From Brenneria nigrifluens DSM 30175 = ATCC 13028 (GTDB taxonomy: Bacteria > Pseudomonadota > Gammaproteobacteria > Enterobacterales > Enterobacteriaceae), in assembly GCF_005484965.1 (NCBI RefSeq), contig NZ_CP034036.1:1674001-1738000 (forward strand): 64,000 nt of DNA, given 5' to 3'. This document shows positions 51,780-60,745 of this stretch, piece after piece. Below the pieces are notes generated by a model. The model had not been told where the DNA came from. It made no database searches and saw nothing but the letters and a program-made list of their open reading frames with translations. Position numbers and translations under genes: made by a program. Positions within the stretch are counted from its first letter, which is position 1. Every line of letters begins with the position of its first letter.

Positions 51780-52786
51780 GCTTGTATCCAGGCGCAATCT
51801 TGTGCGGCAATAGAAATATGAACGTTCTCGCCCGGTATCCAGTTTATCGCGCTGCCGGTTTCGACCAGCAACGGCTGCTGTTTCCACAGCACCTGTACCC
51901 GTTGAATGTTTCCCAGAAAACTGGCATTGATAACCCGGCCTTCCGCTCCCGCCTGTTTATGCAAGGTAATGCGCTCCGGGCGGATAAATAGCTGCGCATC
52001 GTCAGGCTGGGATGCGGCCTGCCCGGTATGCAGAAGTTCCGGCATCCATTCGCGCACCAGCGGTTTCGGCAATAAGTTGCTGTGCCCCATAAACTCGGCG
52101 ACAAAGCGGGAGCGCGGGAGGGTATAAAGCTCTCTGGGCGTACCTTCCTGCACAATGCGTCCGCCGTGCATACAGACGATTTTGTCCGCCATGCTCATCG
52201 CTTCTTCCTGATCGTGAGTCACCATCAGCGTCGGGATCCCCAGCCGTTGCTGCACTTCGCGCAGCTCCTGCCGCAGCTCGGCGCGAACCCGGGCATCCAG
52301 CGCCGAGAGCGGTTCATCCAGCAGCAACAGCGAGGGATTGACCGCCAGGGCGCGAGCGATAGCCACCCGCTGCTGCTGGCCGCCGGAAAGCTGGTTGGGA
52401 TAGCGATCGCCGAATCCGCTCAGGTGAACGGTATCAAGCAGGCCGTTTACCCGCTCCCGCACGTCGGCGTCGGGAGCGTTGCGGATTTTCAGTCCATAAC
52501 CGATATTTTGCGCGATAGTCATATGCGGAAAAAGCGAATAGGATTGGAAAACAATCCCGAAGCCTCTGTCACGCGCCGGCACGTTCACCAGATCCCGTCC
52601 GTCGAGGGTGATTTTCCCTCCGTCGCTGCTGAGCAAACCGGCGATAATGCGTAACAGCGTCGTCTTGCCGCAGCCGCTTGGGCCGAGCAGACAGACAAAC
52701 TCGGCGTTGTCGATCGCCAGGTTGATACGATCAAGCGCGACGTAGCCATCAAAGCTTTTATGAAGATTCTGAATAACCAGAGCCAT
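51776..52786 (-). CDS. ABC ATPase, 2-aminoethylphosphonate/iron type
   Basis: Nucleotide-binding subunit, 336 residues from the ATG at 52786 with AGAGGTAA upstream. Walker A LLGPSGCGKTTLLRII is near residue 38, the signature LSGGQQQRVAIARAL, Walker B LLLLDEPLSALD, and the switch VTHDQEEAM; the C-terminal 100 residues form a TOBE regulatory domain (LFIRPERITLH). The class serves PhnT-like or PotA/FbpC-like importers. It lies between the binding-protein gene and the fused permease. Confidence 0.87.
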   Translation of the reverse strand: MALVIQNLHKSFDGYVALDRINLAIDNAEFVCLLGPSGCGKTTLLRIIAGLLSSDGGKITLDGRDLVNVPARDRGFGIVFQSYSLFPHMTIAQNIGYGLKIRNAPDADVRERVNGLLDTVHLSGFGDRYPNQLSGGQQQRVAIARALAVNPSLLLLDEPLSALDARVRAELRQELREVQQRLGIPTLMVTHDQEEAMSMADKIVCMHGGRIVQEGTPRELYTLPRSRFVAEFMGHSNLLPKPLVREWMPELLHTGQAASQPDDAQLFIRPERITLHKQAGAEGRVINASFLGNIQRVQVLWKQQPLLVETGSAINWIPGENVHISIAAQDCAWIQA

Positions 52787-52897
52787 GATATTACCTCTTA
52801 TTACCACGGGGTCAGACGCCGGCGTCTGATGGTTTTTTGGGGTCAATAGCGTTTATGCGTATCGTTTCATCGAAAATAATTTTTTACGATCGACCTA

Positions 52898-53914
52898 TTA
52901 TCGTCCGATGGTTTTTTGCCATTGGCTCAGGATGGTATCCCGCTCCTCGGCGCTTTTGCTAAAGTCGACGGGATACAACAAGGACGACAGATCGCCCGGC
53001 AGACCGGCCATTTTGGCCGCATTCGCCTGCTCAACGCCGGGAATGGTGACGATCTCCTTATATTTGGTATACAGCGCGGCCGCATTGTCGGAGAGGGTCC
53101 AGTCCAGAAAACGCCGGGCGTCCGGCTTATTTTTTGCGGCGGCCATCAGGCCGGAGGCTTCCAGCTCATAGCCGGCGCCGTCGTTGGGGATCACCATTTT
53201 TACCGGGTATCCTTCTTCAATCGATTGCATGGCGGCGAAGGCCAGCGATACGCCAATCGCAAATTCGCCGGTGCGGGCGGCTTTACAGGGGCGGGAGCCG
53301 GATTTGGTATATTGGGCGATGTTGCCGTCCAGCGTTTTCAAGAACGCCCATCCCCGATCGTCGCCTTTTGACTGCAACAGCGCCGCAATTTGCAGATAGC
53401 CGGTACCGGAGGACACCGGGTTCGGCATGACAATCTCGCCTTTATATACCGGGTTGGTTAAATCCTGCCAGGAGGCGGGAACCGGCAGATTCTTGGCTTT
53501 CAGCGCTTCCGTATTGACGCAGAATGCCGCCATATACCCGGTGGCGGCAAACCACTTAGCGTCAGGCGCGCGGTAGGTATCCGCCAGCTTATCGGCGCCT
53601 TTGGCGGCATAAGGCTCTAACAGCGCGGAGATGCGCTTATCCATCACGTTGGTCAGCGCCCATCCCCACAGAACGTCATGCTGTGAATTTTTGGCTTCGG
53701 CCAGAATGCGCGGACCAAGATCGCCGGTTGATAAACGCAGCACATTCACCTTCAGGTCCGGCATGTCTTTTTTGGCCTGAGCGATATAATCCTTGATTTC
53801 GTCTTCCTCCAGCGAGGTATAGACGGTAATCGTGCCGGCCTGGGCGGCGGAGACCAGCGTGGATAGGGCGAGCGCGGCTATCAGACCGGTGCGGCGAAAT
53901 GAAAAAGTGTTCAT
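52898..53914 (-). CDS. ABC substrate-binding protein, 2-aminoethylphosphonate type
   Basis: Periplasmic binding protein, 338 residues from the ATG at 53914, with a signal peptide (MNTFSFRRTGLIAALALSTL, ending SAAQA). The family-1 binding fold starts TITVYTSLEEDEIKDYI and continues with DVLWGWALTNVMDKR, NPVSSGTGYLQIAALL and MVIPNDGAGYELEASG. This matches binding proteins annotated for 2-aminoethylphosphonate; iron-binding relatives have a tyrosine pair not evident here. It is first in the operon SBP-ATPase-permease-DeoR. Confidence 0.83.
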   Translation of the reverse strand: MNTFSFRRTGLIAALALSTLVSAAQAGTITVYTSLEEDEIKDYIAQAKKDMPDLKVNVLRLSTGDLGPRILAEAKNSQHDVLWGWALTNVMDKRISALLEPYAAKGADKLADTYRAPDAKWFAATGYMAAFCVNTEALKAKNLPVPASWQDLTNPVYKGEIVMPNPVSSGTGYLQIAALLQSKGDDRGWAFLKTLDGNIAQYTKSGSRPCKAARTGEFAIGVSLAFAAMQSIEEGYPVKMVIPNDGAGYELEASGLMAAAKNKPDARRFLDWTLSDNAAALYTKYKEIVTIPGVEQANAAKMAGLPGDLSSLLYPVDFSKSAEERDTILSQWQKTIGR

Positions 53915-54332
53915 GAACGATCCCCTTACGGTTGTAGAAAATATCGACACAATGACGGTGAAAATCCAAAGCAATCTGTTTGGTGTTTGTTGCGCACCGC
54001 GCTTATTTGTGCATTTTTTTGCTATTGTTGATTTTCTAGCACTAAACATGCCATTTTCAATTAATGCCGCCATTTTTTATTTTTATTCATTTGAATACAG
54101 CCGATTAAAATAATTTGGCGATCGGGTGTCTGCTATTTACCTGCCGTCATGAAGCGATTTCAGCGTCTTTTTAGTTATTTCTTGCTCTTTTTTGGTGTTT
54201 TTCGTGCGCTAAAAAAGTGCATTTTTTTGTGTTTGTGTATTTTATTGCTTTTGGTGTATGGTGACATTCAGCCTCAGACCGCCCCCGGTTTTCCGGCCTC
54301 GGTTTTAATTGATTATTCACACTGGAGTCATC
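53915..54332. promoter_or_regulatory. AT-rich divergent control region with a duplicated module
   Basis: These 418 bases separate the importer operon from the divergent PLP-enzyme gene and are strikingly T-rich. TTTGGTGTTT, a GCGC block, then the 13-mer GTGCATTTTTTTG occur twice in the same orientation, at 53980-54021 and 54191-54229. One copy lies close to each transcription unit, so they may be twin sites for the DeoR protein or a global regulator. No convincing gene lies in the gap. Confidence 0.5.
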
Positions 54333-55673
54333 ATGGCGACACGCTCAACCATTATGGATACCAACAGTTTTCGTGCGGAACACGCCGACGCGTTGGATAA
54401 GGATGTTCGCAAACTCACTGATAAGCGCAGTAAAGTGCTTGGCGCATCCTATCGTTTGTTTTATCGCAACCCGGTGCATTTAGTCCGCGGCAAGGGGCAA
54501 TATCTGTGGGACGCGGCGGGTGAGAAATATCTTGACGTGTATAACAATGTGGCCAGTATCGGCCATTGCCATCCGGCGGTGATTGACGCGGTGCACCAAC
54601 AAATGAGCCTGCTGAACACCCACACCCGCTATTTGCATGAGCGCATTCTGGATTACTCCGCCGATTTGCTGACGACGGTGCCGGATGAAATCAATAAAGC
54701 GATGTATATGTGCACCGGCTCCGAGGCTAATGATCTGGCAATCCGCGTGGCGAAAGCCTACAGCGGCGGCACCGGCATTATCGTGAGTCAGGAGGCCTAT
54801 CACGGCACCAGCGAACTGACCTCCGGGGCGTCGCCGGCGTTGGGCAGCGGGCAACCGCTGGCTTCGTCCACGCGTTTGGTGCCGTCTCCCGATCGCTATC
54901 GGGTCAAGGCGCCCGATCTGGGCGTCTGGTTCGCCAATGAGCTGCAAAAACAAATTGACGATATGTCGGCAAACGGCATTAAGTTCGCCGGTTTTCTGGC
55001 GGACTCCATTTTCTCATCGGATGGCGTACTGCCGGGGCCGGCGGGCTATCTGCAACCTGCCGTCGACGTCGTGCATGCGAACGGCGGGATTTTTATCGCC
55101 GATGAGGTGCAGCCGGGGTTTGCCCGCACCGGTGAATGTTTCTGGGGATTCGGTCGTCATAATATCGTGCCGGACGTGGTGACGCTGGGAAAACCGATGG
55201 GCAACGGCATTCCCATCTCCGCGTTGCTGGCAAAGGCGGAGGTATTGGCCGCCTTCAGCGATGAAATACCCTATTTTAATACCTTCGGCGGCAACCCGGT
55301 TTCCATCGCCGCCGCCCAGGCGGTTTTAAGCGTGATTAGAGAGGAAAATTTACAGCAACATAGCCGCATCGTCGGGGAAAAGCTGCGCCGCGAGCTGGGG
55401 TATCTGGCGCAGCGACACGAGTGTGTCGGCGATGTGCGCGGCGCGGGGCTGTTTATTGGATTTGAACTGGTCAGCGATCGTGCAGCCAAAACGCCGGATA
55501 AGGCGTTGGCGCTGGACGTGATTGAGCGGCTGCGCGCCGAGCGGGTACTCACCTCGGTCGCCGGGCCATATGGCAACGTACTGAAGCTGCGTCCTCCGCT
55601 GGCTTTTCAGGAACAGGATATTGATTGGCTGGTCGGGGCATTGGATAAAGCGTTAAGCGCGGCGGCGTCTTGA
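54333..55673 (+). CDS. Class III PLP enzyme (AGXT2-like aminotransferase or lyase)
   Basis: Fold-type I PLP enzyme, 446 residues, starting at the ATG at 54333 behind GGAG. Visible: YRLFYRNPVHLVRGKGQYLW, NNVASIGHCHP, the phosphate cup CTGSEANDLAIRVAK, the cofactor aspartate in IADEVQPGFARTG, and the Schiff-base lysine in TLGKPMGNGIP. This branch of class III includes ethanolamine-phosphate phospho-lyase and the hydroxy-aminoethylphosphonate ammonia-lyase PbfA as well as transaminases. Next to an aminoethylphosphonate-type importer any of these is plausible. Confidence 0.8.
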   Translation: MATRSTIMDTNSFRAEHADALDKDVRKLTDKRSKVLGASYRLFYRNPVHLVRGKGQYLWDAAGEKYLDVYNNVASIGHCHPAVIDAVHQQMSLLNTHTRYLHERILDYSADLLTTVPDEINKAMYMCTGSEANDLAIRVAKAYSGGTGIIVSQEAYHGTSELTSGASPALGSGQPLASSTRLVPSPDRYRVKAPDLGVWFANELQKQIDDMSANGIKFAGFLADSIFSSDGVLPGPAGYLQPAVDVVHANGGIFIADEVQPGFARTGECFWGFGRHNIVPDVVTLGKPMGNGIPISALLAKAEVLAAFSDEIPYFNTFGGNPVSIAAAQAVLSVIREENLQQHSRIVGEKLRRELGYLAQRHECVGDVRGAGLFIGFELVSDRAAKTPDKALALDVIERLRAERVLTSVAGPYGNVLKLRPPLAFQEQDIDWLVGALDKALSAAAS

Positions 55674-55961
55674 TGCCCCTTTCTCAATACGACGACGCCG
55701 GAGATCATCCGGCGTTTCAATTTGTGGCCCAACGGGCGGGAATAATTTGTATTCTGCGCAACGAATCGCATTATTTTTACAGTTTTTACTCAATCAAAGG
55801 TAAATAAATACACTATGATTACGCGCTGTGTATCCAAGTATGTTGGCGTTGTCGGTGAATGCCGGGTTCGGCGGTCATCATCCTGCCAGAGGTTATGGCG
55901 CAGCGGCTGACTTATCTACAAACCCGTCCTGATGCCGGGATTGACGAGATCCGTATAAAGA
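55674..55961. other. Intergenic region between the PLP enzyme and bglX
   Basis: After the terminator at its start the 288 bases show no gene. They include an AT-rich stretch around 55740-55820 that probably carries the bglX promoter; there is no distinct operator. Confidence 0.4.
55695..55724 (+). terminator. Terminator-like hairpin after the PLP-enzyme gene
   Basis: ACGCCGGA and TCCGGCGT form an 8-bp stem with loop GATCA, followed by TTCAATTT. It lies 22 bases after the stop codon. Confidence 0.55.
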
Positions 55962-58268
55962 ATGAAATGGCTTACTTCACTGACTATCGCTGTTGGACTT
56001 GCCTGTAACCCGCTATTCGCTCAGGAAACCGCGTTCGCACCGCCATATGTTACACCGTCACATCAGCAGCGTGATGCCTTTGTCTCTGATTTAATAGGGA
56101 AAATGACGCTGAACGAAAAAATCGGCCAGCTCAGGCTGATCAGCGTCGGGGCGGATAATCCGAAAGAGGCCATTCGCGAGATGATCAGGAACGGTCAGGT
56201 CGGGGCGATTTTCAATACCGTCACGCGGCCCGATATCCGTGCCATGCAGGATCAGGTGATGCAGCTTAGCCGCCTGAAAATCCCTCTGTTTTTCGCCTAC
56301 GACGTGGTGCACGGCCAGCGCACCATTTTCCCTATCGCGCTGGGGCTGGCATCCAGCTGGGATATGGACGCCATCGCCCTGAGCGGGCGTATCGCCGCCT
56401 ATGAAGCCACGGAAGACGGGCTGAATATGACCTGGGCGCCGATGGTGGATATTACCCGCGACCCGCGCTGGGGGCGGGTATCCGAGGGCTTTGGCGAGGA
56501 TACCTGGCTAACCAGTAAAATAGCCGGCGTGGTGGTAAAGGCTTTCCAGGGCGACGACCTGACGGCGCGTCACTCCCTGATGACCAGCGTGAAGCACTAC
56601 GCGCTGTATGGCGCGGTGGAAGGCGGGCGCGACTACAACACCGTGGATATGAGCCCGCAGCGTATGTTTCAGGATTATATGCCGCCCTATAAAGCGGCGA
56701 TCGATGCGGGCAGCGGCGGGGTGATGGTGGCGCTGAATTCGATTAACGGTACGCCGGCGACGAGCAACAGCTGGCTGCTGAAAGATATTCTGCGCGACCA
56801 GTGGCAATTTAAAGGGATCACCATTACCGATCACGGAGCGATTAAGGAGCTGATTAAGCACGGCGTGGCCGGCAACCCGCGCGACGCTTCCCTTCTGGCC
56901 CTGAAATCCGGCGTCGGCATGAGCATGAGCGATGAGTATTTTATCCGCTATCTGCCCGAACTGGTCAAAAGCGGCGCGGTGAGCGAGCGGGAAATCGATG
57001 ATGCCTGCCGCCAGGTGCTGAACGTTAAATATGATATGGGGCTGTTTCAGGATCCGTATCGCCACCTGGGACCGGCGGACGCCGATCCGGCCGATACCAA
57101 CGCGGAAAGCCGCTTACACCGGCTGGAAGCGCGTGAAGTGGCGCGCAAGAGTCTGGTGCTGCTGAAAAACCGCCTGCAGACGCTGCCGCTGAAAAAGCAG
57201 GGGACGATCGCCGTGGTCGGGCCGCTGGCCGATAGCAAGCGCGATACCATGGGGAGCTGGTCCGCCGCCGGCGTTACCCGGCAGACCGTCACGGTTTATC
57301 AGGGCATCAGGAACGCGGTGGGCGGCAACGCCAGGATTTTGTATGCCAAAGGCGCCAATATCAGCAATCACCAGGGGATTATTGATTTCCTCAATCTGTA
57401 TGAAGAGGCGGTTCAGGTGGATAAGCGTCCGCCGCAGGCGATGATCGACGAAGCGGTGCGGGCGGCGCGGCAGGCCGACGTGGTGGTGGCGGTGGTGGGG
57501 GAAGCGGCGGGCATGGCGCACGAAGCCTCCAGCCGTTCCAATATCGACCTGCCGCAAAGTCAGCGCGACCTGATCGCGGCACTGAAAGCCACCGGCAAGC
57601 CGCTGGTGCTGGTGCTGATGAACGGCCGCCCGCTGGCGCTGGTGCGTGAGGATCAACAGGCGGATGCGCTGCTGGAAACCTGGTTCAGCGGAACGGAAGG
57701 GGGCAACGCGATCGCGGACGTGCTGTTCGGCGACTATAATCCGTCCGGCAAGCTGCCGATGTCCTTCCCGCGTTCCGTCGGTCAAATTCCCATCTACTAT
57801 AATCATTTGCCGTCCGGCCGCCCGTATACGCCGGAAAATCCCGGCAAGTACACCTCGCACTATTATGACGAAGCCAACGGGCCGCTCTATCCGTTTGGTT
57901 ACGGCCTGAGCTATACCACTTTCAGCGTATCGGACGTGCGCTTGTCCAGCCGGACCATGCCGCGCAACGGCGTGGTAACGGCCAGCGTTACGGTGAAAAA
58001 CACCGGCGAGCGCGCCGGCGAGACCGTGGTGCAGATGTATTTGCATGATGTGGTGGCATCAGTCAGCCGTCCGGTGAAAGAGTTGCGCGGTTTCCAAAAA
58101 GTGATGCTGCGGCCGGGAGAAGCGCTCACCCTCAGTTTCCCTATCGATAGGGGCGCGCTGACATTCTACAACGCCCGTATGCAGCAGGTCGTCGAGCCCG
58201 GTGAATATGATGTATTTATCGGTCTGGATTCGCAGCGGGTTAAAAGTCGGCGTTTCACTATGCTATAA
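55962..58268 (+). CDS. bglX: Periplasmic beta-glucosidase
   Basis: Glycoside hydrolase family 3 enzyme, 768 residues, releasing glucose from beta-glucosides in the periplasm. A signal peptide ends near residue 20 (CNPLFAQ). The N-terminal barrel contains FAYDVVHGQRTIFP, KHYALYGAVEGGRDYNT, and the nucleophile Asp290 in ITITDHGAIKEL. The second domain (VVGPLADSKRDTMGSW, GEAAGMAHEASSRSNI) provides the acid/base region, and a fibronectin-III-like domain closes the protein (FGYGLSYTTFS onward). Full length, close to E. coli BglX; useful on plant glucosides. Confidence 0.95.
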   Translation: MKWLTSLTIAVGLACNPLFAQETAFAPPYVTPSHQQRDAFVSDLIGKMTLNEKIGQLRLISVGADNPKEAIREMIRNGQVGAIFNTVTRPDIRAMQDQVMQLSRLKIPLFFAYDVVHGQRTIFPIALGLASSWDMDAIALSGRIAAYEATEDGLNMTWAPMVDITRDPRWGRVSEGFGEDTWLTSKIAGVVVKAFQGDDLTARHSLMTSVKHYALYGAVEGGRDYNTVDMSPQRMFQDYMPPYKAAIDAGSGGVMVALNSINGTPATSNSWLLKDILRDQWQFKGITITDHGAIKELIKHGVAGNPRDASLLALKSGVGMSMSDEYFIRYLPELVKSGAVSEREIDDACRQVLNVKYDMGLFQDPYRHLGPADADPADTNAESRLHRLEAREVARKSLVLLKNRLQTLPLKKQGTIAVVGPLADSKRDTMGSWSAAGVTRQTVTVYQGIRNAVGGNARILYAKGANISNHQGIIDFLNLYEEAVQVDKRPPQAMIDEAVRAARQADVVVAVVGEAAGMAHEASSRSNIDLPQSQRDLIAALKATGKPLVLVLMNGRPLALVREDQQADALLETWFSGTEGGNAIADVLFGDYNPSGKLPMSFPRSVGQIPIYYNHLPSGRPYTPENPGKYTSHYYDEANGPLYPFGYGLSYTTFSVSDVRLSSRTMPRNGVVTASVTVKNTGERAGETVVQMYLHDVVASVSRPVKELRGFQKVMLRPGEALTLSFPIDRGALTFYNARMQQVVEPGEYDVFIGLDSQRVKSRRFTML

Positions 58269-58346
58269 CTGAACGTCGCGCCGCCGATGCGCCGTCGGCG
58301 GCGATCAAGCTCGTTTACGTTTATGGCAATTGCCGAGGGAGGAAGT

Positions 58347-58889
58347 ATGCCGTTGACGGAAGTCATTCTGGTTGATGAAAACGACAGGCCGACAGGCGTG
58401 ATGGAAAAGCAGCAGGCACACGTACAAGGCGCGTTGCACCGGGCGATAACCGTTTATATTTTCAATTCGCGGCGGCAGCTATTGCTGCAGCGGCGAGCCG
58501 GGGCGAAATATCACAGCGGCGGGCTATGGAGCAATACCTGCTGCAGCCATCCGGCTCCGGGCGAGGAGACGCTTCAGGCGGCGCACCGCCGTCTATATCA
58601 GGAAATGGGGCTGCGCTGCGCGCTCACGCCGATGTTTACGCTGAGTTACCGATTGCCTCTGAGCAATGGCTTGATCGAACACGAGTTCGGACACGTCTAT
58701 TTCGGGATTACCGATGACCTCCCTCAGCTCAATCCTGATGAGGCGGAGGAGTATCAGTATTTGGCGCTGGAGCAGATCGAACGGCGTATGGTTACCTCGC
58801 CGGAGCTATTCACATCCTGGTTCAAACTGACATTCCCGCGTATCCCGGCTTATTGGACGCAATTTCACGCGGCGCGGCGCCGGGATTAG
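58347..58889 (+). CDS. idi: Isopentenyl-diphosphate delta-isomerase, type I
   Basis: Nudix-fold isomerase interconverting IPP and DMAPP, 180 residues from the ATG at 58347 (MPLTEVILVDEND) behind GGGAGGA. Catalytic and metal features: LHRAITVYIF, WSNTCCSHPAPGE with the catalytic cysteine near residue 67, the Nudix helix QAAHRRLYQEMG, and EHEFGHVYFG with the second catalytic acid. It follows bglX by 78 bases. A frame extension to 58287 has no ribosome-binding site. Confidence 0.93.
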   Translation: MPLTEVILVDENDRPTGVMEKQQAHVQGALHRAITVYIFNSRRQLLLQRRAGAKYHSGGLWSNTCCSHPAPGEETLQAAHRRLYQEMGLRCALTPMFTLSYRLPLSNGLIEHEFGHVYFGITDDLPQLNPDEAEEYQYLALEQIERRMVTSPELFTSWFKLTFPRIPAYWTQFHAARRRD

Positions 58890-58912
58890 CCAGTCTGGCT
58901 GGCGGGGAACGA

Positions 58913-59020
58913 TTAACCGCCGTGTATGATGATAATGTAACCCACCAGCATAACGCCGCCGATGCCGCCGATGGCGCACAGGGCAAACAGCCCGATAATG
59001 CCTGCTTTGCTTAAAGTCAT
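58913..59020 (-). CDS. yohO: Small membrane protein YohO (DUF2770 family)
   Basis: A 35-residue frame, too short for routine gene finding: MTLSKAGIIGLFALCAIGGI continuing GGVMLVGYIIIIHGG. It is one hydrophobic segment with a GGIGGVML core. It closely resembles E. coli YohO from memory, including length, the KxGxI start and the core glycines. AGGAT lies about seven bases before the ATG. It sits between idi and a LysE-family gene. Function unknown. Confidence 0.8.
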   Translation of the reverse strand: MTLSKAGIIGLFALCAIGGIGGVMLVGYIIIIHGG

Positions 59021-59090
59021 CAGGTTATCCTTTGGTTAATTTCCCTGAATTATAAAGCCTTCGGCGCCTTAAACAAGGCGGGAATGGCAT

Positions 59091-59723
59091 TCAGCGGTTA
59101 AACAGCAAGATCAAGCCGAAGCCGAGCAAAATGACGCCGGCGCCGCGTTCGACAGGGTGCAGATAGCGTTCAAGCCGTCGTTGTACCAGCGGCAGGGTCA
59201 TCAGCGCGGCCACCAGCAGATCCCAGCCAAGCACCACGGAGAACATCCAGCCGCCGCTGACCATCTGCTGGGTTAGGGTGACATGCTGACCGAGGATCGT
59301 GGTCATCAGGCTGATGTAAAACAGCATATTTTTGGGGTTCAGCAGCGCGGAACCCAGCCCCAGCAGAATTTGCCGGGCAACGGACGGGCAGCCGTCCGCC
59401 TGCCGCATGGACGATAGCCGATGCGACGCGCGGCTTGTCAGCAGTTGATAACCGATCCACAGCAGATAGCAGGCGCCGCCCAGTTCCATAAGGGTAAACA
59501 GCCGCGTTGCATGCCGCATACCCGCCCAGCCGATGGCCGCCAGCAGAATATAAATACCGTTTCCCAGCGCAATGCCCAGACAGATCCCGGCGCTGCCGCG
59601 TAAACGGTAACGAATGGCGTAAGCGGTTAACAGGAAGAAGTCCGGGCCGGGGCTCAGCAGGGCCACAAAATGAGCCAGCGCCAGCGTGGGAAAATTGGCG
59701 GGGAAAAATGTACCGATTAACAT
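59091..59723 (-). CDS. LysE/RhtB-family exporter
   Basis: Inner-membrane amino acid or metabolite exporter, 210 residues with six hydrophobic segments: HFVALLSPGPDFFLLTAYAIRY at the N-terminus, GGACYLLWIGYQLL, and LGLGSALLNPKNMLFYISLM. It lies 49 bases after an AraC-family regulator in the same orientation, and the two are probably one transcription unit. Its substrate is unknown. Confidence 0.9.
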   Translation of the reverse strand: MLIGTFFPANFPTLALAHFVALLSPGPDFFLLTAYAIRYRLRGSAGICLGIALGNGIYILLAAIGWAGMRHATRLFTLMELGGACYLLWIGYQLLTSRASHRLSSMRQADGCPSVARQILLGLGSALLNPKNMLFYISLMTTILGQHVTLTQQMVSGGWMFSVVLGWDLLVAALMTLPLVQRRLERYLHPVERGAGVILLGFGLILLFNR

Positions 59724-59772
59724 AACGATGACCTCGAAAAATGAACGGGGTCAGTCTAGGCCGTTGATGTCG

Positions 59773-60612
59773 TTATTTATTGTCAAATATTGATCGCCCC
59801 TGACGATACTGTCCGGGCGTTGCCGCCGTGTATCGCACGAAGATTTTATGGAAGTGGCTTTGATCGCAAAATCCGCTCTGATAGCCGGCATCGGCCAGCG
59901 GAACGCCATTTTTCAGCAGATTTTTGGCGAATTCAATCCGCGCATTATTAAGAAAAGCCATCGGGGTGATGCCGGTATCCTGGCGAAATTGCCGCACGAT
60001 GGTTTCCCGCCGCACATTCAACTCTTGCGCCAGGGTTTCCAGCGACGGCGCTTGCTGCAGGTTGCTCAACAGACGCTGGCGTACATGGCGGGTGGCAGGC
60101 TGCGCGGGCAACGGTTCGGACGGCGCAAGCGGGGAACAGTATTGCAGCAATAGCGGGGTAATCAACTGGTTCAGCGTTTGTTCCGCCGCCGCCACCTCCC
60201 CGCGATGCAGCTGGCGGATCAGCCGTTGATAGCGGGCGAACAGCGCCGGGTCGCGCAGGGTGACGCAGCGGCAGTGCAGCGACGTAACCGGATAGCCGCA
60301 GCGTTCGGACAGCCGTTTCAGGCACCATGCCGTGTCCAGATACAGCATATGATAGCTGCGGGTTTGACCGGGTAGGGGATTACAGCTGTGCGGCTGGCGC
60401 GGATCGATAAAAATCAGATCGCCCGCCCGTAGCCGGCGTATCTCCCCGCGGTAATGGCAGAGCGTCGAACCCTGTTCGATGGCGCCGATGGAGAACTGTT
60501 CATGGCTGTGTGTTTTATAGCCATGGCCGCTGCGCCAGGTCGAGCGGCTCTCCACATGCGGCAGTAGCGGTGAAAACCAGTATGCTTGATCGACAGTATG
60601 AACGGATGACAT
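59773..60612 (-). CDS. AraC-family regulator with cupin sensor domain
   Basis: A 279-residue regulator from the ATG at 60612 (MSSVHTVDQAYW). The N-terminal cupin has HSHEQFSIGAIEQGSTLCHY and LIFIDPRQPHSCNPL; the C-terminal AraC DNA-binding domain contains SLETLAQELNVRRETIVRQFRQDTGITPMAFL and the second helix-turn-helix PLADAGYQSGFCDQSHFHKIF. Such AraC proteins next to LysE exporters commonly activate them. It starts next to, and divergent from, dinG. A longer in-frame extension would run back into dinG. Confidence 0.87.
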   Translation of the reverse strand: MSSVHTVDQAYWFSPLLPHVESRSTWRSGHGYKTHSHEQFSIGAIEQGSTLCHYRGEIRRLRAGDLIFIDPRQPHSCNPLPGQTRSYHMLYLDTAWCLKRLSERCGYPVTSLHCRCVTLRDPALFARYQRLIRQLHRGEVAAAEQTLNQLITPLLLQYCSPLAPSEPLPAQPATRHVRQRLLSNLQQAPSLETLAQELNVRRETIVRQFRQDTGITPMAFLNNARIEFAKNLLKNGVPLADAGYQSGFCDQSHFHKIFVRYTAATPGQYRQGRSIFDNK

Positions 60613-60745
60613 GGTGAATGGTCGGCTATCAAAACAGACTGTTACCCTAATCGGCGCGCGGAAATTTGTCGAGCGGCGATATCGGCTGACGTTGTGTCCG
60701 GTCTGTGGGACAATGGCGGCCGGATTGACTGAATACAGAGAATGC

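Noticed and set aside
60720..60745. Possible LexA box before dinG (TTGACTGAATACAG)
   Set aside because: The half-sites are separated by eight bases instead of ten and do not form a proper CTG-N10-CAG; E. coli dinG is SOS-induced, but I cannot support the site here.
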